From CAZMRF01 sp964568735 (GTDB lineage Bacteria; Acidobacteriota; Polarisedimenticolia; JACPZX01): a stretch of 64,000 bases of DNA. The position numbers were made by a program, and so were the translations under genes. Positions 1-8,448 of the stretch are shown here, piece by piece. The DNA lies in NCBI GenBank assembly GCA_964568735.1, contig CAZMRF010000022.1, positions 1-64,000 on the forward strand. The letters are read 5' to 3'. Numbering within the stretch: the stretch's first letter is position 1; each line of letters opens with the position of its first letter. The notes under the pieces were generated by a model. It was given only the letters and a program-made list of their open reading frames with translations. It was not told where the DNA came from and made no database searches.

Positions 1-352
1 AACGTTGACCGAGTGAAGTCGGCATAAACCGGAGGTCGGCATAATGCACTCAGCACCACGAGCGGCTGTTGCACGAGGGGTTCATGCGCTGCACGGGTGA
101 GGCTCCGGACGACCTCGTCTGGTCGCTTGGAGTCGAAGAGGGGCTCGAGCCCTTCCTCGTCTACGAGGGAGAGACGCTGGTGGCGGGGGAGGCTGCGTAG
201 GTGAAGCAGGTGAGTTGTTGAAGAAGACGAATGGGACCCGCTATCAGGCGGGCCGCCGAGCCGCATCGCTCACGAGGCGGGCATGTGCCGGATTCGTGGT
301 GCTACGTTGTAGACTCAATCTCCCGGCGCAAAGGCAGTAGGGGGCAATCGCT
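1..352. other. Left-edge region without a recognised gene
   Basis: This stretch holds no gene I can identify. An open frame ends at a TAG at 198-200; an ATG at 84 after GAGGGG would give 38 residues (MRCTGEAPDDLVW...), but the frame has a stop at 42-44 and matches no family I know, so it may be a gene remnant. Positions 310-315 (TAGACT) could be a -10 element for the gene at 353. The first 44 bases hold a direct repeat, listed separately. Confidence 0.3.
18..44. repeat. Direct repeat GTCGGCATAA x2
   Basis: The 10-mer GTCGGCATAA occurs at 18-27 and again at 35-44, 17 bp apart start to start. It lies next to an apparent gene remnant. Such short repeats can mark the ends of site-specific recombinase elements, but no recombinase is visible in the window, so that role is only a guess. 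Confidence 0.35.
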
Positions 353-916
353 ATGCGAGTCAGGATCCTCACGGTCGCGCTCGTCCTGGCGGGTGCTGCG
401 GCGCTTCTGCTCTTCCAGTCCGCCTCGCGCACGGACTCCGCTGCGACAGGCGAGCCGCCCGCGGAGTGGGTGACGATCCCCCAGCCGGGCGAGCCGGGCG
501 AAGCGCTCCGGTTCTGGGGGCGCGTCCTCGACATGGATGGCCGGCCGCTCTCGAAAGCCGCCGTCGTCGCCTACCACACCGACTCCACGGGGCTGTACAA
601 CCCGCGCGGAGGCGGCACGCGCGTGCCGCGCCTCCGCGGAGTGGCCGTGACGGACGCCGAGGGACGCTTCGGCTTCGTCACGATCCGCCCGGCCGCCTAC
701 CCCGACAGGACCCAGCCCGCGCACATTCACCTCTCCGTGACGGCGCCGGCCCACCACGTGCGGTACCTCGAGTACTGGTTCGAGGGCGATCCTCTGATCA
801 CCCCGGGCCTCCGCGCGCAGGCCTCGCGGAATCCTTCGACCGTGATCGTCGATCTCCAGAGAGACTCGGGCGGGGGGGCGAGCTTCAGCCACGAGATCCG
901 GCTCGAGGGGAACTGA
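353..916 (+). CDS. Secreted protein with intradiol ring-cleavage dioxygenase fold
   Basis: A 187-residue protein with an N-terminal signal or membrane anchor (about residues 5-22, LTVALVLAGAAALLLF). The rest matches the intradiol dioxygenase core. It has a beta-sandwich opening GRVLDMDGRPLSKAAVVAYH, the segment TDAEGRFGFVTIRPAAYP and the motif PAHIHLSV, which carries the two histidines that bind non-haem Fe(III) in this family, with Tyr candidates at AAYP and in YHTD. Classical family members cleave catechols in the cytoplasm. Exported short versions like this one are common in environmental genomes and their substrates are unknown. An AGGGGG sequence lies about 8 bases before the ATG. It is transcribed convergently with the ferredoxin that follows. 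Confidence 0.8.
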   Translation: MRVRILTVALVLAGAAALLLFQSASRTDSAATGEPPAEWVTIPQPGEPGEALRFWGRVLDMDGRPLSKAAVVAYHTDSTGLYNPRGGGTRVPRLRGVAVTDAEGRFGFVTIRPAAYPDRTQPAHIHLSVTAPAHHVRYLEYWFEGDPLITPGLRAQASRNPSTVIVDLQRDSGGGASFSHEIRLEGN

Positions 917-935
917 TCCAGGCTGTGGCTTCGAG

Positions 936-1985
936 CTAGGAACCGGCCGGAGATCCCTCAGACCTGGGGACGTCGGGCGGCGCCGTTCGAGGGTTCACGG
1001 CCTCAACGGGCCCCGCCGCCTGCACCGGCGGCACGGCTCGCCCCTCCTGGTAGGAGAAGCCGATGTAGGGGTCCCAGTTGAACTTCCGATCGATGACGAT
1101 CGCCTCCTTGATGCAGAAGGTCTCGCAGATGCCGCAGGAGACGCACGTCCGCTCGTCCACCACGGCGATCTTGCCGGTCATGTCGGATGGGTAGCCCTGG
1201 TTCTTCAGCCGGTCCGGCGCGTCGACGAGATGAATGCAATCGAAGGGGCAGGTGTCGATGCAGTACTCGCATCCCGAGCAGAGGTCGGGGATGACCACCG
1301 CCTTGGGGATGTCCTTCGCCTTGATCCTCTTCACCAGATCCCCCCACTGATCCACGATGGAATCATAGGGGCAGTAGATCCCGCAGACGCCGCAGTTGAT
1401 GCACTTCTCCGGCTCGATGACGTATCGCTCTTTCTTGATGCCGGTGATGGCGTTCGTGGGGCACTTCAGCTCGCAGATCTCGCAGCCCACGCAGTCCGTC
1501 GTGATGTAGTGCCCCCTCCACTCGTACTTCTCCTCGGTGGGGGCCGCCTTCTTGTAGACGAGGACGTTCAGCGTCTTGTTCCAGTAGCGCTCCTCGAAGC
1601 CGCGCACCTCCTCGGGAATGTCGAAGCGCACCGAGAACTTCTTCGGGAACTCGCTCGCGCGTCCGCAGAGCTGCGCCGTGAGGGGATCGTCGAGGTCTGC
1701 GTGGATCCAGAGCGTCCGCCCGTCCAGCTCGACCTTGTACTTGTAGTCGGGGAGGAAGTCGGGCATCCCATAGCGGTACTTCAGGGGGTGGTTCGGAACC
1801 CGGCTGGGGAAGCCGATCGTGGCGACGTAGTGGTCGCCGACGTCGAGCATCTCGCTGGCCCGGCCGAAGCGGCGGTCCTTCTCGGCGGGATCCTCGGGAT
1901 CATCCCGGTGCAGGAGCCACGTCTGCTCCCAACCGGGCTGCTCCTCGAGCCCCTGGATCGCCTCCGACTCGGTCGTGCTCTGCAC
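936..1985 (-). CDS. Ferredoxin with four [4Fe-4S] motifs and an Hsp20-like N-terminal domain
   Basis: A 349-residue, probably cytoplasmic electron carrier or oxidoreductase subunit. Four CxxCxxCxxxC motifs are present: Cys165/168/171/175, 195/198/201/205, 236/239/242/246 and 281/284/287/291. Most are of bacterial polyferredoxin type, though the second and fourth vary the usual closing CP (the fourth ends CETFC). Residues about 68-147 resemble an alpha-crystallin (Hsp20/ACD) beta-sandwich: a hydrophobic strand LDGRTLWIHADL, then FSVRFDIPEEV and a closing NKTLNVLVYKK. That combination is unusual. The GTG start is supported by AGGGGG 8 bases upstream. No hydrogenase, Nuo or oxidoreductase partner is adjacent. 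The iron-sulfur assignment is firm; the Hsp20-like reading is inference from pattern. Confidence 0.85.
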   Translation of the reverse strand: MQSTTESEAIQGLEEQPGWEQTWLLHRDDPEDPAEKDRRFGRASEMLDVGDHYVATIGFPSRVPNHPLKYRYGMPDFLPDYKYKVELDGRTLWIHADLDDPLTAQLCGRASEFPKKFSVRFDIPEEVRGFEERYWNKTLNVLVYKKAAPTEEKYEWRGHYITTDCVGCEICELKCPTNAITGIKKERYVIEPEKCINCGVCGIYCPYDSIVDQWGDLVKRIKAKDIPKAVVIPDLCSGCEYCIDTCPFDCIHLVDAPDRLKNQGYPSDMTGKIAVVDERTCVSCGICETFCIKEAIVIDRKFNWDPYIGFSYQEGRAVPPVQAAGPVEAVNPRTAPPDVPRSEGSPAGS

Positions 1986-2328
1986 CGTCAGCCCCCTGCG
2001 GCCAGACGGGCCGCGCCAGGTTTGGTTCTCCGGATGGGGAGCGGGACGGGGCGGGCCGGGCCGGCGCCGTCGTGCCGCGGTGAGTGCGGGCTCCCTGCGG
2101 AAATCGACTCAGGCGGGGATTGTACGGGCCGGCCCCCTGCCGGTCAAGGCAGAGAGCCCATCCACGCGCCTTCGAGCGAAGTACCCCCGCAGGCTCGCCC
2201 CCCTCCACCACGACATGCGGGCCGGGCACGCGCGTGCCTCGGGGAAGCGCCGGGGCGAAACGTGCTCGCGGCTGACACCTCGGACGTGCGATCCTCCGCC
2301 CCCCCAAGCGGGGAGGAGCCACGATTCC
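1986..2328. other. Divergent intergenic region, no gene seen
   Basis: 343 bases between the divergently transcribed ferredoxin and symporter genes. Open frames run through it in several directions, but none has a family signature or a start with a ribosome binding site before 2329. It should contain both promoters; I could not pick out a convincing -35/-10 pair on either strand. Confidence 0.4.
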
Positions 2329-3600
2329 ATGAAACTCCACAACAGGATGCTCCTGGGGCTGGGCGCCGGTATCGGCGCGGGTGTCGCGGCCCGCTGGCTG
2401 ATGGGCGGCAGCTCGCAGCTCGACCTCTTCGTCCGCTATGTCAGCCTTCCCGCGGGGCAGATCTTCCTGCGCCTGCTCTTCATGCTCGTCATCCCGCTGG
2501 TCTTCAGCGCCCTGGTCCTCGGGGTGGCGGGCCTGGGCGATCTGCGCAGCCTGGGCCGCATCGGCGCGAAGACCCTCGCCTACACGCTGGTCGTCTCCTC
2601 CATCGCGGTGCTGATCGGGATCCTGCTCGTGAACCTGCTCCGCCCCGGCGTCGGGCTCTCGCCCGAGGCGCAGAGCCGGCTGCTTCAAGGAGCCGCCGAG
2701 CGCGCCGCCGCCGTGCAGCAGACGGTCGAGAAGCGGGAGGGGCTCGACCTCTTCGTCAAGATCGTCCCGGCCAACCCGATCAGCGCCGCCGCGGAGGGGG
2801 ACATCCTGGCGATCATGTTCTTCGCGCTGATGGTCGGGATCGGGCTGACCCTCGTGCGGACCGATGCGGCTCTGCGGTTCCAGGAGGTGATCCAGGGCCT
2901 CTACGACGTCACCATGCGCCTGATCCAGATGGTGATCGCCCTCGCCCCGTGGGGGGTGGCGGCGCTTCTCTTCACGCTGACGGCGCAGCTCGGCTACGAG
3001 ATCCTCGTGCATCTCGGGCGCTACGTCGCCACCGTGGTCGCGGCCCTGCTCATCCACCAGGTCGTCGTCTACTCGCTCGCCGTCCGGCTGCTCGGCGGAA
3101 TGAGCCCGCTGGCCTTCTTCCGGGGGATCGAGGAGGCCATGCTCATGGCCTTCTCGACGGCATCCAGCAACGCGACGCTCCCGACGGCGCTCGACGTCGC
3201 GGAGCGCAAGCTCAAGCTGCAACCCCAGGTGAGTCGCTTCGTCCTGACCGTGGGGGCCACGGCCAACCAGAACGGCACCGCTCTCTTCGAGGGCGTCACC
3301 GTGCTCTTCCTGGCGCAGTTCTACGGGATCGACCTGAGCCTCGGGCATCAGGTCGTCGTCGTCTTCATCTGCATCCTGGGAGGGATCGGCACGGCCGGCG
3401 TGCCCGCGGGATCGATCCCGGTCGTGGCGATGATCCTCGGCCTCGTCGGCGTCCCGGTGGAGGGGATCGGGCTGGTGCTGGGCGTCGATCGCTTCCTCGA
3501 CATGTGCCGCACCACGCTGAACGTCACGGGAGACCTCGCCGCCGCCGTCGTCATAGCCCGCAGCGAGAGCCGGCACCATCTCGGCGCGCCGTCAGGGTGA
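2329..3600 (+). CDS. Dicarboxylate/amino acid:cation symporter (DAACS, GltP/DctA family)
   Basis: A 423-residue inner-membrane transporter. The start is the ATG at 2329 with GGGAGGAG ten bases before; the frame extends upstream but without family similarity. Family landmarks are visible in order: eight hydrophobic segments, the first hairpin tip ASSNATLPTA (usual form SSSAATLP), NQNGTALFEG (usual form NMDGTALYEG), GIGTAGVPAGSIP in the second hairpin, and DRFLDMCRTTLNVTGD in the last helix with all substrate-binding Asp, Arg and Asn positions kept. The Asp of NMDGT, a sodium-site residue in the archaeal homologue GltPh, is Asn here. This suggests altered cation coupling. The substrate (aspartate/glutamate or C4-dicarboxylate) cannot be decided from sequence alone. 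Confidence 0.92.
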   Translation: MKLHNRMLLGLGAGIGAGVAARWLMGGSSQLDLFVRYVSLPAGQIFLRLLFMLVIPLVFSALVLGVAGLGDLRSLGRIGAKTLAYTLVVSSIAVLIGILLVNLLRPGVGLSPEAQSRLLQGAAERAAAVQQTVEKREGLDLFVKIVPANPISAAAEGDILAIMFFALMVGIGLTLVRTDAALRFQEVIQGLYDVTMRLIQMVIALAPWGVAALLFTLTAQLGYEILVHLGRYVATVVAALLIHQVVVYSLAVRLLGGMSPLAFFRGIEEAMLMAFSTASSNATLPTALDVAERKLKLQPQVSRFVLTVGATANQNGTALFEGVTVLFLAQFYGIDLSLGHQVVVVFICILGGIGTAGVPAGSIPVVAMILGLVGVPVEGIGLVLGVDRFLDMCRTTLNVTGDLAAAVVIARSESRHHLGAPSG

Positions 3601-4170
3601 GGGGATCGGCGTCTCTTCGAGGACGAGGGCGAGGAGCTTCCGGATCTCCTCGTCCTGCTTCTCGGGCTTCTCGGGGCCGGACTCTGCCTTCATCCGGGTC
3701 CGCGTCCTCACCGCCTCCTCGTTCCAGGGGGGCGAAGGCCATCGGGTCAGCTCGATGAAAACGCTCCGGTCGCCGTAGTCGAAGACACCGGTCACCTGGA
3801 CCTTCTCCCCCACCGCCAGGATCACGGGCCGTGCCACATCGCGCCTGTGCCAGCCCTTCGCATCCATCCAGGGGGCGGGGTGCCCGCCCGGCTCGGGCTT
3901 GTGGAGGTTCATCTTGAGCCTGTAGACCCTTCCCTCGAAGAAGGGCCGGAAGCGCTCCGCGAGGGGCGCAACCGTGGCCGCCTGCCCCGTCTCCTCGCGG
4001 GCCTCCTCGCCCTCCGCGGCCCCCTCGCCCTCGTGGCTCTCCCCGGCGACCTCGCTCTCCTGCGCCCGGAGGTTTCCCCAGGCCGCGCTCCACAGGACGA
4101 GCGGGAGAAGGATGGCCGACGACGCTCGGAGCGACCAGATCACGGGCACGACATCCTCATCATCTCTCAT
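3592..4170 (-). CDS. Secreted hypothetical protein
   Basis: A 192-residue protein that I do not recognise. It has a hydrophobic N-terminal segment (about residues 17-32, SSAILLPLVLWSAAWG) consistent with a signal peptide, then a low-complexity Glu/Gly-rich stretch (about 38-62), then a folded region. That region includes VEKVQ-type beta sequence around PVILAVGEKVQVTGVFDYGDRSVFIEL, reminiscent of a small OB-like domain. The 3' end overlaps the 3' end of the convergent symporter gene by 9 bases. The coding call rests on the clean signal peptide and codon pattern; no function is assigned. Confidence 0.65.
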   Translation of the reverse strand: MRDDEDVVPVIWSLRASSAILLPLVLWSAAWGNLRAQESEVAGESHEGEGAAEGEEAREETGQAATVAPLAERFRPFFEGRVYRLKMNLHKPEPGGHPAPWMDAKGWHRRDVARPVILAVGEKVQVTGVFDYGDRSVFIELTRWPSPPWNEEAVRTRTRMKAESGPEKPEKQDEEIRKLLALVLEETPIPSP

Positions 4171-4299
4171 GGATCACCGGCCGGGGTCGAAGCACCGGCT
4201 TCGGACTTGACATGCAGCAACGGGGCTCCTCATGATCGGCGCAACTGCGCGTGACTCGCTCGTCCGTCGCCACCGATCGGCCCTTCTCCCTGATCGCCT

Positions 4300-7200
4300 A
4301 TGCCCTCACTCGTCGGTCGCGAGCTTTCCCACTACCGTATCCTCGAGGAGCTCGGCCGCGGGGGCATGGGGGTCGCCTATCGCGCGGAGGATGTGAACCT
4401 CGGCCGGCAGGTGGTCCTGAAGGTGCTCCCCCAGGAAGCCGCCGCCGACTCGGTCCGGCTCGCCCGTTTCCGGCGTGAAGCCCGGGCCTGCTCCCTGCTC
4501 GATCACCCGGGCATCACCGCCATCTACGAAGCGAGTGAGTCGGACGGGATCTACTACATCTGCATGGAGTACGTCGAGGGGAGGACCCTCCGAAGGGTGC
4601 TCACCTCCGGCGAGGTCCCGCTTCCGCGCGCGCTCAGCCTCATCCTGAAGGTCTGCGAGGCGGTGGGGGCGGCGCACGCGCGGGGGATCGTCCACCGGGA
4701 CCTGAAGCCGGAGAACATCATGGTCACTCCCCGGGGAGAGGCCAAGGTGCTCGATTTCGGCCTCGCGGCCTTCGACGCCGCACCTCCCGACGCCGACATC
4801 GGCGATCTCCCGACCGAAGTCGAACGGCTCACCTCGGCGGGAACCCGGATGGGGACCCCGGCCTACATGTCGCCGGAGCAGGCGCGGGCGCGGCCCGCCG
4901 GCCCCGCCTCCGACGTCTTCTCTCTCGGAACGATCCTCTACGAGCTGGTGGCGGGCACTCCTCCATTCCGCGGCGACAGCGACCTCGCCATCCTCCACGG
5001 CATCGTCTACGACCAGCCACCCCCGCTGCGGGTTCGACGGCCCGGGATCCCGGGGGCGCTCGAGTCGCTCGTCAGGCGCGCCCTGAGGAAGGACCCCGCT
5101 GAGCGCCATCCAGACGCCGGCGCTCTCGCCATGGACCTCGGGCACTGCATCGCGGCGCTGCCCGACGGGATGAGAGCGGAGGCGGCAGGCACGGAGGAGG
5201 AAACCTCCGCCCCTTCGGCCGGGAGGATCGCGGCCCCCGGGCCGAGATTGATCGTTCGAAGGTCCGGGGAGGCCCCTCTCGTGGGGAGGGGCTCCAGCCT
5301 CAAGAGCCTGAAGCACGCCGTGGAGGCCGCGCTCGACGGGACGGGGCAGGTGATCCTCGTCTCGGGCGAGGCGGGAATCGGGAAATCCCGCCTGGTCGCC
5401 GAATGCGGCGCCATCGTGGAGGCGCTTGGAGGCAGCTACGTCACGGGGCGATGCCTCTTCCGCGAGGGAGGGCTCCCCTACCAGCCCCTCGTCGAGGCCG
5501 CCGAGAGGCTCGTGGCTCTCCTTGGCATCGAGTCGGCCCAGGAGCTGGAGAGGTACCTCGCGGAGCGCATGCCCGCCTTGAGCGGGCGACACCAGATCCT
5601 CCTGAGCTTCCTGCACCTCCCGGGGAGTCTGCCCGAAGAGTCCGGACAGGCCGTCAACAGAGAGCACCTCCTCGACGCCATCGCCGCCTTTTTCGTCCTC
5701 GCCGCCAGGGACAGGCCCTTGCTCCTTCACGTGGACGATCTCCACTGGGCGGACGACGGAACGCTGGATCTGTTCGGCTACCTGGCGAGGGGATTCAAGC
5801 GATCGCGCGGGCTGCTGGTGGGGACCTGGCGCCCGGAGGATGCTCCGGCGCTGCTGACGCGCCTCACTTCCGCCGACCCCTTCACCCACATCCCGCTCGC
5901 GCGCCTCACGGCCGCAGAGACGAGCGAGATGATCCGGGCCGTGCTGCCCGGAGTCGAGCCGGCGGCGGAGTTCGTGGAGCGGCTCCAGGAAGACACGGCC
6001 GGGAACCCGCTCTTCGTGCTCGAAGCGATCCGGCTCCTGAGAGCCGACGGTCTCGTGCGTCACGAGGCGGAGGGCTGGGTGATCGACCCCGGCGCCGCCC
6101 GGGCCGCCATCCCGGGGAAGGTTCGCGACGTGATCGCGCGCCGTCTCTCGCGCCTCGGCGCCGATGCCCGGCAGCTCATGGAGGCGGGAGCCTGCGACGG
6201 CATGACCTTCCGCTCCTCCACGCTCGCAGCCTGCCTGGGCAGGGAGCGCCTGGGAATCCTCTCCACTCTTCAAGACCTCGAGCGGCATCACCGGCTGGTC
6301 CACGTGGAGCGTGACGCCTACACCTTCGACCACCCCATGATCCGGGAGACGCTCTACGAGGAGATGCTCCCCGAGCTGCGCCGGGAGTACCACTCGAGGA
6401 TCGCGAAGCACTTCATCGCCCGGTCGGGCGGCGATCTCCTCTCGGGGCTCGCACGTGGCGCCACCGGCAGCAGCCCGCACAGGAGCGTCTCATCCGTGGG
6501 CGTCGCCCGACAGAGGACGGAGGCCGCGGCCATCGCGCACCAGCTTCTGCAAGCCGGGGAGGAAGCGGGAGCCGTCCCCTACCTGCTGGTCTCGGCCGCG
6601 CACGAGCGGACCCTCTTCGCCAACCGCGACGCCGAGGCCACGCTGACGAAGGCTCTTGGTATCCTCGAGGACGCCGGAGCCGCGCGATCCGAAGAGAGCG
6701 AACCCGCCCTCCGATGGCGTATCAAGGCGCACAAGGATCGAGGCAAGATCCGCGTTCGCCTCGGCACCTTCGATGCCGCCAGGGAGGACTTCGCGGCCAT
6801 GCGCGAGGACGCGCGCTCGGGGGGCCTGCTCCACAAGGAGGCCCACTCCGAGAATCTGCTGGCGGATCTCTCCGTCCGATCGGGCGACTACGCGGCGGGG
6901 CTCGTCCATGCCCGGCGGGCCTACGAGCTGGCCCAGGAATCGGGCGACCGGCACAGCCTGGCCAGCAGCCTGGCCGTCCTGGGCGCCGTCCATTTCCATC
7001 ACGGCGAGTTCGAGGAGGCGCTCGCCGCGCACAGCCGGGCCATCACGCTCCAGCAGGCCATCGGAGATCAATCGGGCTACGCCGACAGCCTGAACAAGAT
7101 CGGCAACATCCACCTCAGGCAGGCGCGAACGGAGGAGGCGCTGACCGCCTACACCTCCGCGCTTGCCGCCGCGCAGGAGATCGGGCACAGGCTCAACGAG

Positions 7201-8178
7201 GCGGAGGCCCTCAACAACATCGGCGCCGTGCATCACGAGCGCGGGGATCTCGACGAGGCCCTTCGCCACTACAGAGCATCCCTGGAGCTGAAGCGCGAGA
7301 TCGGAGATCGGCGCTCGATCGCGCGGAGCCTGAACAACGTGGGCCTCCTCCACGAGGCACGGGGCGAGTTCGGCCTGGCGCTCGGGGCGCACGAGGAGTC
7401 GCTGGCCCTGAAACGGGAGCTGGGCGATCAGGCCGGGCTCTCCTCGACGCAAAGTAACCTGGGGTCCCTCTTCGAGCGGATGGGCGACTACGGCCGCGCG
7501 CTGCAGTGCTGCGAGGAGAGCCTTGCGCTCAAGGAGGTCCTGGGTGAGACATGGAGCATCCCGAGCTGCAAGAACGCGCTCGGGCGCGTCGGCCTCGCCC
7601 TGAACGCCGCGGAGGAGGCCGAGCGCCTCTTCTCGGAGGCGCTGGCCCTCACGCGGGAGCAGGGAGATCGCAGCGAAGAAGCCCGCTCCCTCGCGAACAT
7701 GGGGGAGGCGAGCCTCGCCGCGGGCCGCGCCGAGGAGGCGCAGCGTTTCCTCGAGGAGGCCGAGGCGATATCCAGGACCCTGGGTCTCGGCGAGACGAGG
7801 GTGCTGAGCCTCTACCTGCTGGGCCTCGCGGCGCTCGCGCGGGGCGACGCCGGGACGGCCGCGGATCGGCTGCGTGAGCTGGAGGGGGCCCGGGCGACGC
7901 TGCCGTCACCCCAGGAGCGGCTCTTCGAGCTGCACCTGGGCGGACTCGTCCACAAGGCGACCGGTCGGGGTGATGGAGCGCGCGCCCTGCTTCAAGAGGC
8001 GATCCGTCTCGCCGAGGAGATCGGGCTGAGGGGGCTCGAGTGGAGGATCCTCCAGGACGCGGGGTTGATGCGCGAGGCCCGCGAGGCCCTCCTCACGCTG
8101 GCTGAAGGGATCCCCTCAACCGAGATGAGGGAGCGATTCCTCAGCTCTTCTCGGGCTGCCGAGATCCTCGGGAAATAG
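4300..8178 (+). CDS. Ser/Thr protein kinase with AAA-type ATPase and C-terminal TPR array
   Basis: A 1292-residue signalling protein. Residues about 5-270 form a Hanks-type kinase with the Gly loop GRGGMG (19-24), catalytic HRD (132-134), DFG (152-154) and the activation-segment motif MSPEQ (190-194). Residues about 320-600 form an AAA_16/MalT-like ATPase with Walker A GEAGIGKS (356-363) and Walker B LLLHVDD (474-480). From about residue 740 to the end, roughly ten TPRs of tetratricopeptide type 12 form (ALNNIGxVxxxxGxxxEAL) follow. There is no transmembrane segment or DNA-binding domain, so it is probably a cytoplasmic scaffold whose ATPase-TPR part controls kinase output. The architecture is typical of large-genome soil bacteria. 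Its targets are unknown. The next gene has its own promoter immediately downstream. Confidence 0.93.
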   Translation: MPSLVGRELSHYRILEELGRGGMGVAYRAEDVNLGRQVVLKVLPQEAAADSVRLARFRREARACSLLDHPGITAIYEASESDGIYYICMEYVEGRTLRRVLTSGEVPLPRALSLILKVCEAVGAAHARGIVHRDLKPENIMVTPRGEAKVLDFGLAAFDAAPPDADIGDLPTEVERLTSAGTRMGTPAYMSPEQARARPAGPASDVFSLGTILYELVAGTPPFRGDSDLAILHGIVYDQPPPLRVRRPGIPGALESLVRRALRKDPAERHPDAGALAMDLGHCIAALPDGMRAEAAGTEEETSAPSAGRIAAPGPRLIVRRSGEAPLVGRGSSLKSLKHAVEAALDGTGQVILVSGEAGIGKSRLVAECGAIVEALGGSYVTGRCLFREGGLPYQPLVEAAERLVALLGIESAQELERYLAERMPALSGRHQILLSFLHLPGSLPEESGQAVNREHLLDAIAAFFVLAARDRPLLLHVDDLHWADDGTLDLFGYLARGFKRSRGLLVGTWRPEDAPALLTRLTSADPFTHIPLARLTAAETSEMIRAVLPGVEPAAEFVERLQEDTAGNPLFVLEAIRLLRADGLVRHEAEGWVIDPGAARAAIPGKVRDVIARRLSRLGADARQLMEAGACDGMTFRSSTLAACLGRERLGILSTLQDLERHHRLVHVERDAYTFDHPMIRETLYEEMLPELRREYHSRIAKHFIARSGGDLLSGLARGATGSSPHRSVSSVGVARQRTEAAAIAHQLLQAGEEAGAVPYLLVSAAHERTLFANRDAEATLTKALGILEDAGAARSEESEPALRWRIKAHKDRGKIRVRLGTFDAAREDFAAMREDARSGGLLHKEAHSENLLADLSVRSGDYAAGLVHARRAYELAQESGDRHSLASSLAVLGAVHFHHGEFEEALAAHSRAITLQQAIGDQSGYADSLNKIGNIHLRQARTEEALTAYTSALAAAQEIGHRLNEAEALNNIGAVHHERGDLDEALRHYRASLELKREIGDRRSIARSLNNVGLLHEARGEFGLALGAHEESLALKRELGDQAGLSSTQSNLGSLFERMGDYGRALQCCEESLALKEVLGETWSIPSCKNALGRVGLALNAAEEAERLFSEALALTREQGDRSEEARSLANMGEASLAAGRAEEAQRFLEEAEAISRTLGLGETRVLSLYLLGLAALARGDAGTAADRLRELEGARATLPSPQERLFELHLGGLVHKATGRGDGARALLQEAIRLAEEIGLRGLEWRILQDAGLMREAREALLTLAEGIPSTEMRERFLSSSRAAEILGK

Positions 8179-8193
8179 AGCATCATCCTTTCG

Positions 8194-8222
8194 TTGACAA
8201 CTGGAGAGGGTCACCGTATCTT
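8194..8222 (+). promoter_or_regulatory. Consensus sigma-70-type promoter for the IPTL-CTERM gene
   Basis: TTGACA at 8194-8199, a 17-base spacer, and TATCTT at 8217-8222. It lies 16 bases after the kinase stop. It implies a transcript start near 8229 and a leader of about 220 bases before the likely start codon at 8449. The leader contains TTTTCTGG (8233-8240), complementary to CCAGAAAA (8299-8306), so it may fold. Confidence 0.75.
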
Positions 8223-8448
8223 CCCGGCCGGATTTTCTGGATTTCCCTCCGATCCTGCTCACTCGGGGGGCGGCCGGTGTCACGGTAGCCCGATCCGGCC
8301 AGAAAACCCGCCACGTGGCTCCCCCCGCGCGGCTCGACCTCGATTCAGTGGAGCCAGGCCTCAAGTGACTCGAGCAACCGCCTTCAGCCATTCTCGAACC
8401 CCGTCGGTGGCGCCCTCTGCTGAATCCGAGGCTTGTGCTCGCTCCTCG

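Noticed and set aside
3592..3600. Overlap of two genes as a sign of error
   Set aside because: It is a 9-base overlap of convergent stop regions, which is common in compact genomes.
1230..3758. Very long open frames on the strand opposite or shifted to real genes (842, 559, 724 and 811 codons and many others)
   Set aside because: They arise because G+C-rich codon bias leaves few stops in shadow frames; they lack ribosome binding sites and family motifs and are rich in Arg, Pro, Gly and His.
8223..8448. Cyclic di-GMP or other known riboswitch in the IPTL-CTERM leader
   Set aside because: Complementary segments exist, but none of the conserved cores of riboswitch classes I can recall fit.
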